Shown in pieces: positions 1 to 9,112 of a DNA stretch of 29,045 nucleotides (within the stretch, counting starts at the first letter, position 1; every line of letters begins with the position of its first letter). Made by a program: the position numbers and the translations under genes. This DNA is from Priapulus caudatus (Eukaryota; Priapulida; Priapulimorpha; Priapulimorphida; Priapulidae): positions 1-29,045 of the forward strand of contig NW_014578724.1 in NCBI RefSeq assembly GCF_000485595.1, read 5' to 3'. Below the pieces are notes generated by a model. It ran no database searches, had not been told where the DNA came from, and worked only from the letters and a program-made list of their open reading frames with translations.

Positions 1-899
1 GGCTCAAAGTTCTGGAGTTGTTCACAAAAAATCACTGAAGAAAACACCAGTAACGTAGAAGAAGTAACTTCATCCACTAACTAACAAACCCATAAACATT
101 GTCCATTATCACGATGTTTCAAAGATGGATCTGAACAACGGACGCTCGCTGCACAAAGTACTAGTACAAAGCGGATTAGACCTGGCGTTGCTGCACTCAA
201 CTGCCGACCAGCGTCGCTGCTGCAGAGGCGCTAGACTGCCGTCTCCCAATAAATCTGCGGTCAACTGACTGCCCCTCGGGAACACCGGCGCGGTGTGATG
301 CTCATTAGCTGAGCATCTGTGGGGTTACACGATTGCGCTACGCAACAGACAGAGCAGGATAAAGTGAAAATGACTGCACACGCTTGGTGAATGGTAACAG
401 AGCGTTTCAGGACGAGCGAATTCTGAACGAACACTGCGTGAGCGAGCTCCAAGGCTGTATCGCGCAGCGCGCGCGAGTTGTTACAAGAGTCGGCGACGGG
501 CAATCTGAGCGAATGGGAATCTAACATTTCTGGACTCAATTGCAATCTAGTTGTCAACTTCATTGTCATTTTTTCATAGCATTTCATTCTAAAATTCAAT
601 CGTATCAATTCGTCTGGATAGATCGTGTTTTAACAGACTGTTCGAAGACATTACAAGATCTCCAAGTCGCGATAAAACGCGGATAACCCGCCCATGGGGC
701 CGCATCTGATAGAAAGCAGCGCACAGCGAGCGCTCGTTTGTCGTCAAGAGGCGCTTGCGTTTCGTGGCATCGGAGCGTTTCGGCAATGAGCGCACGTCCT
801 GTTGAACACGCCTCAGGTGTATAATAACGACCGTACCTCGTAGATGATCGAGCACAGTAAAGCATCACAAGCCACTGTACCTAGCAGGCGATCGCCCGT

Positions 900-1125
900 G
901 CATACCTTGAAGTGGCTGGCAAGCCCACACCTCGACACCCAATCATGCACGCGTATCTGGCGCGGGACGGGCCAGCAACCTGACATCAATCCCTGCGGCT
1001 ACCTGAACAGTGGGCGTGGCAGCACACCTACACCCAATCAATCGCGCGGTACCTGGCGTGGCGGGCAAGCACACCTGACACCCAATCACATCGCCAGCGT
1101 ACCTTGGGCGTGGCGTACGCTGAGA
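900..1125. repeat. GC-rich minisatellite, copy 1
   Basis: Degenerate tandem repeat whose core contains ACACCTGACACCCAATCA followed by a GCGTACCTGGCGTGG-type segment. It corresponds to the clearer array at 3960-4195 in the second repeat unit. The reading frames crossing it are by-products of the repeat. Confidence 0.7.
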
Positions 1126-1494
1126 AACGTAACCTGTATAGAGAGTGACTATCAGAGTAGTTAGCACTCGGATTCGTCACGACGGTTCGTCCGACTCTGG
1201 CGTGCACGAAACCGGGACATCTGGGAAAGCCGCCGGGACGGGGGCCGAGCAACCGGCGAGCCGGTCGGAGCCATTCCTTTCTCCTTGTGCTGCATGGTGG
1301 CTTCGTCACCTTGTGCCGTGGCGGAACGTGGCGTGGTGGCCTGGCGTGGCGACCTGACGAGACGTACCAGTCAGATAACAAGTGCGTGGCAGCGTCCATA
1401 ACACCAATGGTAGCGCGCCGAGCCGGCGGCCGACATTGTTTAGTTCGCCCTGCTGCGCCGACCAGCTTCTTGCTGACGCAGATGACGAGGCGCG

Positions 1495-1684
1495 TCAGGG
1501 TCGCTTGCTGACAACCTGCAGCAGCAGCAGCAGCAGTGTCACGCGCGTCATCACACCGCTACGTGACACGTGATACGTCACACCCGACGCCGCCGTACGT
1601 GACTCGCCTCCTCTCCGCCGGCGGTATGCATAGGTGACGGCTCCGCGCGCCCCGGCACCAGTATTGGCTCCTCGTCCTTCATTG
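1495..1684 (-). pseudogene. Exon fragment downstream of repeated intron, copy 1
   Basis: On the minus strand, sequence immediately after a TTTATTTGTAG acceptor starts C-AAT-GAA-G, the same start as the exons at 4742 and 7819. One extra base after GAAG breaks the acidic N-E-D-E-E-P frame in this copy. Downstream it differs from the exons at 5710 and 7819, running into a CTGCTG-rich stretch (the CAG repeat near 1520) that ends in GCTGCAG|GTTGTC, which may be a weak donor. No function is assigned. It could be an alternative exon, a decayed copy or a noisy assembly of one. Confidence 0.4.
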
Positions 1685-2157
1685 CTACAAATAAAAATAC
1701 AAATATTAATTATTATGAACAAGTACGAAGTACTCACAAAACTGCAGTTGCGCTTTAATTGTGTTTCCCTTCACGACAGCTATAAACTGCCGTCAGTTGC
1801 ATACAATATGGATATATGCCTGGAGTAATATTTGCTATATATGCTTATATATTGTTTATACATTAATGCAAAAGATGAACCTGCCATCATCATATCACGT
1901 GTATTAGATTCTCGGTTGACGCAGGTTATTGCAAAAAACTAGAGCTACATTAAAGTTGATAAAGAAACTTTTCTGTGTAATAAATTATAAAAATCTATAA
2001 AAATCTTAGTAGGAAATAAATATAGTAAGTTTCAAACATTTCACACAACTATTTGAACCCATTCTTATGATATAACTTCATTAATAGCTATCGCTCTTAC
2101 AATTAGTGGGTAGGTGTAGGGTGAGGCTTACTTTGTCTAGTTGTTAAATATACTTAC
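1685..2157 (-). other. Repeated intron, copy 1 (473 nt)
   Basis: The minus-strand sequence starts GTAAGTATATTTAAC at 2157 and ends TTTTTATTTGTAG at 1685, giving strong donor and acceptor matches. The body is AT-rich with stops in all frames. Near-identical copies occupy 4743-5218, 5711-7121 (enlarged by a transposon) and 7820-8330. The exon phase on both sides is the same: two bases of a codon before, one after. Confidence 0.7.
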
Positions 2158-2876
2158 ACTTGAGGAGCGTTGACCATGTCTTCTTCCTCGCAGAACCTAT
2201 CGTGCTCAAACCCCCAGTGCTCAAAGTGGCAAGTTGTACTTATCCCCGATACTCCCTTTGGCGGTTAGACTTGCGCTTGTCCCTTGTGCTGCATGGTGGC
2301 TGCGTTCATTCTTGCGGCGTGTCCAACCATGGCCCCGTTTCCGACGTCTCCTGACTGGAACGTCGGCATTAGCCACTTCGGCAGTAGGTGGCGCCGCCAC
2401 CACTTCAACGGGCAAGCCCGCAGGAGCAGCAGCTGCAACACGAGCCGCCTCGGTAGTCCGATCCCGATGCATCTGCTTCACACGACCTTCCCGAGCAGTC
2501 TCAGGACAGCTAGCTCTTGCAAGTGTTCAGAAACCACTCACCATATTCCGCTGTCCCCTACCGCACAGTGCCCCTTCCCGACCGCCGTGGGTATGGTCGT
2601 GACGTAGGAGTTGACGGCTCTCCCGCAGCCCCGGCCACCGGCATTGGCTCGTCCTCTTCAATCAGTTGAGGACGAGCTGAGACTCCGGCGTCCAGGGTCT
2701 CGTCGTCATCTAGACTCCAACGAAGGGCCTGCAGGAAGCCCGTGTTTAATGGAGGTTCTCTTCGTGGCTCGCTTCTCGAGCTCTCTCGAGGCTGCTCCTC
2801 CTCTTCGTACCAACCGGACTCGTTTTATGGACGGCACTGCTGCGCCTCACAGTCACCATACGTCTGTTTACGCCAT
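2158..2876 (-). pseudogene. Acidic/basic repeat-family protein, copy G1 (broken)
   Basis: The minus-strand coding remnant has an ATG at 2876 equivalent to the cleaner one at 27233. It includes WYEEEEQPRESS (about 2815), an acidic LDDDETLDAGVSARPQL followed by IEEDEPMP (about 2705-2655), YPRRSGRG (about 2590), and a basic tail (VRRRRKRGHGWTRRKNERSHH) ending KYNLPL and a stop at 2221. Several one-base indels break the frame. The acidic stretch is continuous here, whereas other family members carry an intron at the equivalent codon. After the stop, another frame (FEHWGFEHDRFCEEE) runs to the donor at 2157. The RRSGR…RYG stretch is reminiscent of linkers near the ends of retrotransposon Pol proteins, but no catalytic domain is visible, so the function is unknown. 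Confidence 0.5.
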
Positions 2877-2941
2877 GCTACTATTTGCATATCTATATAT
2901 GATATAATTATGACTATTATTGTCATCTTGATCTCGTCCCT

Positions 2942-2991
2942 CTCTTGTCACGTCCTCGATTCAAAACTCTTGTCACGTTACAATGGCCGCC
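2942..2991 (-). promoter_or_regulatory. Paired CTTGTCACGT motifs upstream of copy G1
   Basis: Two copies of TCTTGTCACGT (2942-2952 and the one ending near 2978), read on the plus strand, lie upstream of the minus-strand start at 2876. The same pair recurs upstream of the starts at 9112 and 27233, with CAATGGCCGCC following each time. A promoter role is inferred from conservation and position only. Confidence 0.35.
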
Positions 2992-3959
2992 CCTTATCGA
3001 ATTACTCTGAACTAATCTAATGGATATATTTGTGATATTTAAATTGGTTTAAAAATGTACTTCCCGTTTGTGCAAGGTATCTCTTAGAGGTCTTGACTTT
3101 GCTAGTGGTCAAATTCTGGAGTTGTTCACAGAATAAATCACTTGAAGAAAACACCAGTAAGTAGAAGAAGTAACTTCCATCCCATAAACTAACAACCCAT
3201 AAACACGTCCATTCACGATGTTTCAAAGATGGATCTGAACACGGACGCTGCTGCACAAAGTACTAGTACAAAGTCAGGATTGACCGTGGCTGCTGCATCA
3301 AACTGCCGCCGCAGTCGCTGCTGCGGGCGCTGAGACTGCCGCTTCTCCCAATAACTGGGTCAACTACTGCCTCGGGAACACCCGTTGCTGGGTGTGTGCT
3401 CATTGCTGCATTGTGGGGTTACACGATGCGACGCAACATGACAGAGCAGGTAAAGTGAAATGACTGCACACCTGGTGAATGGTAACCAGAGGCGTGTTCA
3501 GGAGAGCGAATTCTGAACGACACTGCGTGAGCGAGCTCCAAAGGCTGTTCGCGCAGCGCGCGAGTTGTTTACAAGATGGCGACGGGCAATCTGGCGAATG
3601 GGAATCTAACATTTCTGACTTCAATTTGCAATCTATTTCAACTTCATTTCATTTTCTTCATGTCATTTACTTCTAAATTCAATTCGTATCAATTCGTCTG
3701 CTAATTCGTTTAACAGTACTTGTTCGAAGACATTAAAATCTCACGATTAAAATCTGCTGAGTAACCCTACCATGGGGCCGCCATCTGGATAAACAGCCAG
3801 CCACAGCGAGCGCTCGTGTGTCGTTCAAGGCGCTGGCGTTCGTGCATCGAGCGTTCGCATCGAGCGCACGCTCTGTTGAACACGCCTCAGGTGTATTAAT
3901 GAACGACCGTACCTCGTAGATGATCGAGCACAGGTAAAGCATCACAAGCCACTGTACCT

Positions 3960-4195
3960 AGCAGGCGATCGCCGTGGCGTACCTGAAGTGGGCGTGGCAG
4001 CACACCTGACACCCAATCATTGCAGCGTACCTGGCGCGGGCGTGGCAGCACACCTGACACAATCCGTCCGCGCGTACTGACGTGGGCGTGGCAGCACACC
4101 TGACACCCAATCATCGCGCGAACTGCGTGGCGTGGCAGCACACCTGACACCCAATCATCGCAGCGTACCTGGCGTGGCGTACCTGACGAGACGTA
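3960..4195. repeat. Minisatellite, core GCAGCACACCTGACAC
   Basis: The core GCAGCACACCTGACAC starts at 3997, 4045, 4091 and 4135, a spacing of 44-48 bp. Between cores are CCAATCAT and GCGTACCTGGCGTGGGCGTG-like segments. No coding role is visible. Confidence 0.85.
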
Positions 4196-4742
4196 CCTGA
4201 TAGATGAAGTGTATCAGAGTAGTGTAGCACTGGATCGTCACGACGGTCGTCCGTACTCTGCCGTTGCGACGAACCGGGACATCTGGGGAAAGCCGCTCGG
4301 GACGCGAGCCAACGGGCGAGCCGTCTGGGAGCCATTCCTTCTCCTTGGTGCCATGTGCTGCGTTCAGCCTTGTGGCGTGGCGTACGTGGCGTGGTGGCCT
4401 GGCGTGGTGTACCTGACGAGACGTACCTGGTAGATAAAGTGCGCGTGCAGGCGTTGTCATAGACCCAACGGTAGTCGCGCGCGAGCGCGGCGGCGACGTT
4501 GTTTATTGCCCTGCTGCGCGACAGGCTTCTTACTGACGCAGATGACGAGGCGGTCAGGGGTCGCTTGCTGACACCTGCAGCAGCAGAAGCAGCAGTGTCA
4601 CGCGCGTCACACACCGTACGTGACACGTCACGCATCACACCCGCCGCCGCCGTACGTGACTCGCCTCCTCTCCCGCCGCGGGTATGCATGAGGTGACGGC
4701 TCTCCGCGCACCCGGCCACCAGATTGGCTCCTCGTCTCATTG

Positions 4743-5218
4743 CTACAAATAAAAATACAATATTAATTATTATGAACAAGTACGAAGTACTCACAAAACT
4801 GCAGTTGCCTTTAATTGTGTTTCCCTTCACGACAGACTATAGAACTGCCTCAAGTTTTGCATACAATATGGATATATGGCCTGGAGTAATATTTGCTATA
4901 TATGCTTATTATTTGTTTATACATTAAGGCAAAAGATGAACCTGCCATCATCATAATCACTGTTATTAGATTCCGGTTGACGCAGTTCATTGCAAAAAAC
5001 TAGAACTACATTAAAGTTGATAAAGAAACTTGTTCTGTGTAATAATTATAAAAATCTATAAAAATCTAGTAGGAAATAAAATATAGTAAGTGTTTCAAAC
5101 ATTTCACACAACTATTTGAACCATCTTATGATCTAACTTCATTAATAGCTATCGCTCTTAAAATTAGTGGGTAGGTGTAGGGTGAGGCTTACTTTGTCTA
5201 GTTGTTAAATATACTTAC
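4743..5218 (-). other. Repeated intron, copy 2 (476 nt)
   Basis: The minus strand opens with GTAAGTATATTTAAC at 5218 and closes with TTTATTTGTAG at 4743. It is almost identical along its length to the intron at 1685-2157. The downstream exon starts C-AAT-GAG at 4742 but soon changes frame by indel. Confidence 0.7.
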
Positions 5219-5710
5219 ACTTGAGGAGCGTCGACCATGTCTTCTTCCTCGCAGAACCTATGGCTCAAACCCCAGTGCTCAAAGTGGCAAGTTGTACTTA
5301 TCCCCGATACTCCCTTTGGCGGTTAGACTTGCGCTTGTCCCTTGTGCTGCATGGTGGCTGCGTTCATTCTTGCGGCGTGTCCAACCATGGCCCCGTTTTC
5401 GACGTCTCCTGACTGGAATGTCGGCATCAGCCACTTCGGCAGCATGTGGCGCCACCACCACTTTTACGGGCAAACCCGTAGGAGCAGCAGCTGCAACACG
5501 AGCCGCCTCGGTAGCCCGATCCCGACGCATCCGCCTCACACGACCTTCCCGAGCAGCCTTCGAGACAGCTAGCTCCTGTAAGTTTTCGGAAAGCCACTCA
5601 CCATATTCTGCAGTCCCATACCGAACAGTGCGCCTCCTCTCCCGCCGCGGGTATGCATGAGGTGACGGCTCTTCGCGCCCCGGCACCAGTATTGGCTCCT
5701 CGTCTTCATG
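5219..5710 (-). pseudogene. Exon of acidic/basic repeat family, best preserved copy
   Basis: From the acceptor (TTTGTAG|CATGAAG, exon base 5710) one minus-strand frame stays open to a stop at 5279. It reads HEDEEPILVPGREEPSP, then YPRRERR, RYGTAEYGEWLSENLQELAV, an alanine/valine-rich middle, a strongly basic RRRRKRGHGWTRRKNE and a final KYNLPL. That is about 143 residues with no gap. A different frame past the stop (HFEHWGLSHRFCEEEDMVDAPQ) reaches the donor at 5218. Three other copies have one more A after the acceptor (CAATGAAG), which restores the phase shared by the family's donors. The basic tail could bind nucleic acid or act as a nuclear signal; this is inference. No known domain was recognised. 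Confidence 0.5.
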
Positions 5711-6082
5711 CTACAAATAAAAATACAATATTAATTATTATGACAAGTACGAAGTACTCACAAAAACTGCAGTTCCTTCATGGGTTTCCCTTTCACGACA
5801 GACCTATAAACTTGCCGTCAGTTTGCATCAGATATGGATATATTACCTGGAGTAATATTTGCTTATATGCTTATTATATTTTTACATTTATGGCAAAAGA
5901 TGAACCTGCCATCATCATAATCACGTGTATTAGATTCTCGTTGACGCAGGTTCATTGCAAAAAACTAGAACTACATTAAAGTTGATAAAGAAACTTGTTC
6001 TGTGTAATAATTATAAAAATCTATAAAAATCTAGTAGGAAATAAAATAGTATATTTCAAACATTCCACACAACTATTTGAAC

Positions 6083-7029
6083 CTATTCAGGGGTAGAATT
6101 TAACTTTTGAACCACTCGCAATTTTTGCGAGTGGGTCAAATTTTAACTCGCAAAATCCGAAACACTCACATTTATTATAATTATTTTTGTAGTGTATAAT
6201 ATGCTAACACTTTAATTAAAAATGTTATCTCTTAGTTACTTATAAATGTATATATAATTTGAGACGACTTTATTAAACCAGGCTGCAAAGCGTGAAGATA
6301 GAATACTCTCAGTAGCGGCCGATCACACGAGGTAATAATCACGAGTATAATCCTTACTCAGTTTGTAGACAGTACGTGTTTATAATTTTGCAGAAATTAG
6401 TTGGTCTAGTTCCGTTATGACTTATGTTGACAATAGTGTTGTCAATCGGTTGTAATTTCGTAATCGATCATCGGTTGACCAAAGAACCGATGATCGCGGT
6501 TACAATCGTTACTCGGGGTTTGAATGCCTGCGTGTGCATAAGCGTCGTGCGCATGTACGTGTGTGCATGTATGTGCTTGTTTAGCCAGTGTATAAAACCC
6601 TAGTGTGTCCGCTAGGCTTTAGCCCCTCAAACAGGAAGTAACTGCGGCGAATGTCGGGTGATTCCCGAACTAAAACAGCAATGATATCTCTGATTCTCAT
6701 CAGTTTTCCAATTTTTCTTGTTCAACTTTACATTTATTTCGATTTTTTTCTTCTTCGATGAAATCGATTATGGATTTTGATAACCAAGCGCTTGGTTCAA
6801 GCCACTGTTCAACCGATGATCGAGTATAATCAATGATCGTGACATCACTAGTTTGACAACTTGTTACTTTTAAAATGCCTGGATATGGGATGTTGGATTT
6901 TGATAGCCATGACAACAGATTATATGTCACTCGCAATAAAATGCAAGTACCTATATTTTCTACTCGCAATTTCGGAAATCCACTCGCTTTTTGCGAGTGT
7001 GTGAGCGTTAATTTCGAACCCTGCTATTC
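6083..7029. mobile_element. Non-autonomous hAT-like element (6089-7023) with target duplication
   Basis: The element starts AGGGGTAGAATTTAAC at 6089, and its far end read in reverse is CAGGGTTCGAAATTAAC, the CAGGG-type terminus seen in hAT transposons. CTATTC flanks it at 6083-6088 and 7024-7029. The paralogous intron copy at 7213-7240 reads …GAACCTATTCCTATGATC… without the element, so it is an empty site. Subterminal hairpins with ACTCGC/GCGAGT arms sit at 6114-6132 and 6982-6998. No transposase ORF is present. It is about 935 bp long, including the nested element at 6434-6850. Confidence 0.8.
6434..6850. mobile_element. Nested TAGTG…CACTA element
   Basis: It starts TAGTGTTGTCAATCGG and ends GATCGTGACATCACTA. 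Its left end is closely similar to that of the element at 13699 (TAGTGATGGGAATCGG, then TAATCGAT). Flanks are GTTGACAA on the left and GTTTGACAA on the right, an imperfect candidate for an 8-bp duplication. It lies wholly inside the larger hAT-like element. A perfect 16-bp palindrome AACCAAGCGCTTGGTT lies at 6782-6797. Confidence 0.55.
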
Positions 7030-7121
7030 CTATGATCTAACTTCATTAATAGCTATCGCTCTTACAATTAGGGGTAGGTGTAGGGTGAGGCTTACTTTCT
7101 CTAGTTGTTAAATATACTTAC

Positions 7122-7169
7122 ACTTGAGCAGCGACGTCCATGATCTCGTCATTCGACACAACATCGTGA
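7122..7169 (-). CDS. 48-nt symmetric micro-exon
   Basis: The minus strand reads TATATTTTACAG | 48 nt | GTAAGTATATT. The exon is 1 + 45 + 2 nt, so it can be included or skipped without changing frame. The frame is HDVVSNDEIMDVAAQ plus a split codon. It matches the end of the exon at 7315 (EEEVMDVAPQ), so it probably arose by duplication. It has the same phase as the other exons of the family. The gene is not recognised and splicing has not been shown. Confidence 0.5.
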
Positions 7170-7314
7170 CTGTAAAATATAGTAAGTGTTTCAAACATTC
7201 CACACAACTATTTGAACCTATTCCTATGATCTAACTTCATTAATAGCTATCGCTCTTACAATTAGGGTAGGTGTAGGGTGAGGCTTACTTTCTCTAGTTG
7301 TTAAATATACTTAC
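7170..7314 (-). other. Short derivative of the repeated intron (145 nt)
   Basis: It starts like the long copies (GTAAGTATATTTAAC) and follows them to …ACTTACTATATTTTA, then ends CAG. The long copies continue with about 330 more nt at this point. It therefore looks like an internal truncation that made a new acceptor for the micro-exon at 7169. Confidence 0.55.
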
Positions 7315-7819
7315 ACTTGAGGAGCGACGTCCATGACTTCTTCCTCGCAGAACCTATCGTGCTCAAACCCCCAGTGCTCAAAGTGGCAAGTTGTACTTAT
7401 CCCCGATACTCCTATTGGCGGTTAGACTTGCGCTTGTCCCTTGTGCTGCATGGTGGCTGCGTTCATTCTTGCGGCGTGTCCAACCATGGCCCCGTTTTCG
7501 ACGTCTCCTGACTGGAATGTCGGCATCAAGCCATTTCGGCAGAATGTGCGCGCCACCACTTCTACGGGCAAGCCGTAGGAGCAGCATGCAGCTGCAACAC
7601 AAGCCGCCTCGGTAGTCCGATCCTGACGCATCCGCTTCACACGACCTTCCCGAGCAGTCTCCGAGACAGGTAGCTCCTGTAAGTGTTCGGAAAGCCACTC
7701 ACCATAGTCTGCAGTCCCATACGACAGCGCGCCCCCGGGCCTCCTCTCCCGCGCGGGATGCATGAGAGTGACGGCTCTCGCGGCCCCGGCCACCAGTAAT
7801 TGGCTCCTCGTCTTCATTG
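7315..7819 (-). pseudogene. Exon of acidic/basic repeat family, copy 4
   Basis: After TTTGTAG the exon starts C-AAT-GAA-GAC-GAG-GAG, encoding NEDEEP in the phase that fits the upstream donor at 8330. Conserved stretches follow: YGTADYGEWLSEHLQEL, RVKRMRQDRTTEAA and a basic tail, with several frameshifts. The final segment in another frame, FEHDRFCEEEVMDVAPQ, runs into GT|GTAAGT. The frame leading to it carries a TAA that all intron-bearing copies share, so this stop is inherited rather than random noise. Confidence 0.45.
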
Positions 7820-8330
7820 CTACAAATAAAAAATACAATGTAATTATTATGAACAAGTACGAAGTACTCACAAAACTGCAGTTGCCTTCAATTGTGTTTC
7901 CTTCACGACAGACTATAAACTTGTCGTCAAGTTGCATACAATATGGATATATACCTGAGTAATATTTGCCTATATATGCTTATTATATTGTTTATATATT
8001 TATGGCAAAGAGTAAACCTGCCGTCATCATAATCACGTGTATTAGTTCTCAGTTGACGCAGGTTCATTGCAAAAACTAGACTATTATTAAAGTTGATAAA
8101 GAAAGTTGATTTTAATATTTATTTTTCATTGTTTACTTATTCTGTGTAATAATTATAAAAATCTATAAAAATCTAGTAGGAAATAAAATATAGTAAGTGT
8201 TTCAAACATTTCACACAACTATTAATTTGAACCCATTCTTATGATCTAACTTCATTAATAGCTATCGCTCTTACAATTAGGGGTAGGTGTCGGGTGAGGC
8301 TTACTTTCTCTAGTTGTTAAATATACTTAC
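7820..8330 (-). other. Repeated intron, copy 4 (511 nt)
   Basis: The donor GTAAGTATATTTAAC is at 8330 and the acceptor TTTATTTGTAG at 7820. The sequence matches the other copies apart from about 40 nt of AT-rich extra sequence near 8105-8140. Confidence 0.7.
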
Positions 8331-8399
8331 AGTCGAGGAGCAGCGACTATTTCTTCCTCGAAAGGTGCTACTTCCTCCTGGGAGAACCCAATAGCGGGG
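8331..8399 (-). CDS. 69-nt symmetric micro-exon
   Basis: The minus strand has a branch-point-like CTCATTAAC, then ATTTTACAG | 69 nt | GTAAGTATATT. The frame is PAIGFSQEEVAPFEEEIVAAPR plus a split codon (1 + 66 + 2 nt), identical in phase to the 48-nt exon. It is acidic like its relatives and its end (EEEIVAAPR) resembles EEEVMDVAPQ. Spliced to the exon at 7819 it would continue into NEDEEP. Function is unknown. The clean borders and open frame support a true exon, but no transcript evidence is available. Confidence 0.5.
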
Positions 8400-8438
8400 C
8401 TGTAAAATGTTAATGAGAATACATGAACAAACGTTAAT

Positions 8439-9112
8439 TTAACGTTGCCAAGACCAATACAATAATGTTATGCAGGGGTAGAAGAGAAAGTCTGTACCGT
8501 CCCGTACCGCACAGGGCGCCCCCCCCCCCGACCGCCGTGGGTATGTACGAGGTGATGTATAGGTGACTCCCGAGGCCTCCCGCGGCTCCGGCACCAGCGT
8601 TGGCTCTTCCTCTTCATTCAGTTGAGGATGAGCTGAGACTCCGGCGACCATGGTCTCGTCCTCATTGCTGCTGGCATCGAGACTCAAACAACGGCGCTTT
8701 CCTTCTGTAAACCAGCGCAGCTTCGATGAGATGCTGAAGCCTCCGGCGTTGTTCGTCGCCGGCGGCGACGCGACAACGGGGGCCGTCTCACCATTAACGG
8801 AATGGAGGTGCTCTCCTCCGTGGCTCGCTCCTGCATGTGAAGCCCTCATTGAGCTTCTCGAGCTATCCCGAGGGCTGCTCTTCTCTTCATTGGCTCGTCC
8901 TCTCAATCAGTAAGGAAGAGCTGAGACTCCGGCGTCCAGGGTCTCGTCGTCATCTAGACTCCAACGAAGGGCCTGCAGGATGCCCTGTTTAATGGACGTT
9001 CTCTTTGTGGCTCGCTTCTCGAGCTCTCCGAGGCTGCTCTTCCTCTTCATACCACCGGCCTCATTTTATCGGAGCCGCTGCGCCTCAAAGTCACCATACG
9101 TCTTTTCACCAT
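8439..9112 (-). pseudogene. Acidic/basic repeat-family protein, copy G2
   Basis: The ATG at 9112 starts MVKRRMVTLRRSG, and an indel follows. From 8906 a long open frame continues to 8439 (about 155 codons). It includes SKLRWFTEGKRRCLSLD, the acidic SNEDETMVAGVSAHPQL joined directly to NEEEEPTLVPEPRE, and TYPRRSGG. This copy has no intron between PQL and NEEEEP. Its end diverges after the poly-C run at 8520. Two versions of the acidic segment occur in series (8890-8960 and 8585-8670), so the unit is internally duplicated. Confidence 0.5.

Larger units (their letters stand above)
1..3106. repeat. Composite repeat unit, copy 1
   Basis: This unit begins with a segment (…TTCTGGAGTTGTTCAC…) that recurs at 3107, 9341 and 27421. 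Copy 2 follows head to tail from 3107. The two copies align nearly throughout but differ by many isolated one-base insertions and deletions that do not favour codon third positions or homopolymers, which suggests uncorrected long-read noise as well as real divergence. Around 220-480 and 3340-3600 lie GC-rich stretches with broken plus-strand reading frames; one frame in copy 2 starts MDLNTDAAAQST (from 3231) and runs into a cysteine-rich stretch after a frameshift. I could not assign it. The minus-strand coding pieces of the unit are listed separately. Confidence 0.75.
3107..5640. repeat. Composite repeat unit, copy 2
   Basis: This is a second head-to-tail copy of the unit starting at 1. It keeps the same order: GC-rich segment, minisatellite, CAG-rich segment, intron copy, exon. 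Near 5640 the sequence jumps back to the equivalent of 4665, so a partial third copy starts inside the exon. That implies unequal exchange or a compressed assembly. Confidence 0.75.
5711..7121 (-). other. Repeated intron, copy 3, enlarged by a hAT-like insertion
   Basis: The donor GTAAGTATATTTAAC is at 7121 and the acceptor TTTGTAG at 5711. Removing the transposon and one duplicated target site leaves about 470 nt, matching the 473 and 476 nt of the other copies. Confidence 0.65.

Noticed and set aside
1028-1399. 123-codon minus-strand ORF and overlapping plus-strand ORFs
   Set aside because: They run through the minisatellite, the frame breaks in copy 2 and there is no protein-level conservation.
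3960-4195. CRISPR-like array
   Set aside because: Repeats are degenerate, the spacing is 44-48 bp with repeated rather than unique spacers, and the setting is eukaryotic.
4111-4830. 239-codon minus-strand ORF
   Set aside because: It reads across an intron-like segment, an acceptor, a CAG-rich stretch and the minisatellite. Its first part is intronic and the rest is not conserved in copy 1. Only the exon after 4742 may be real.
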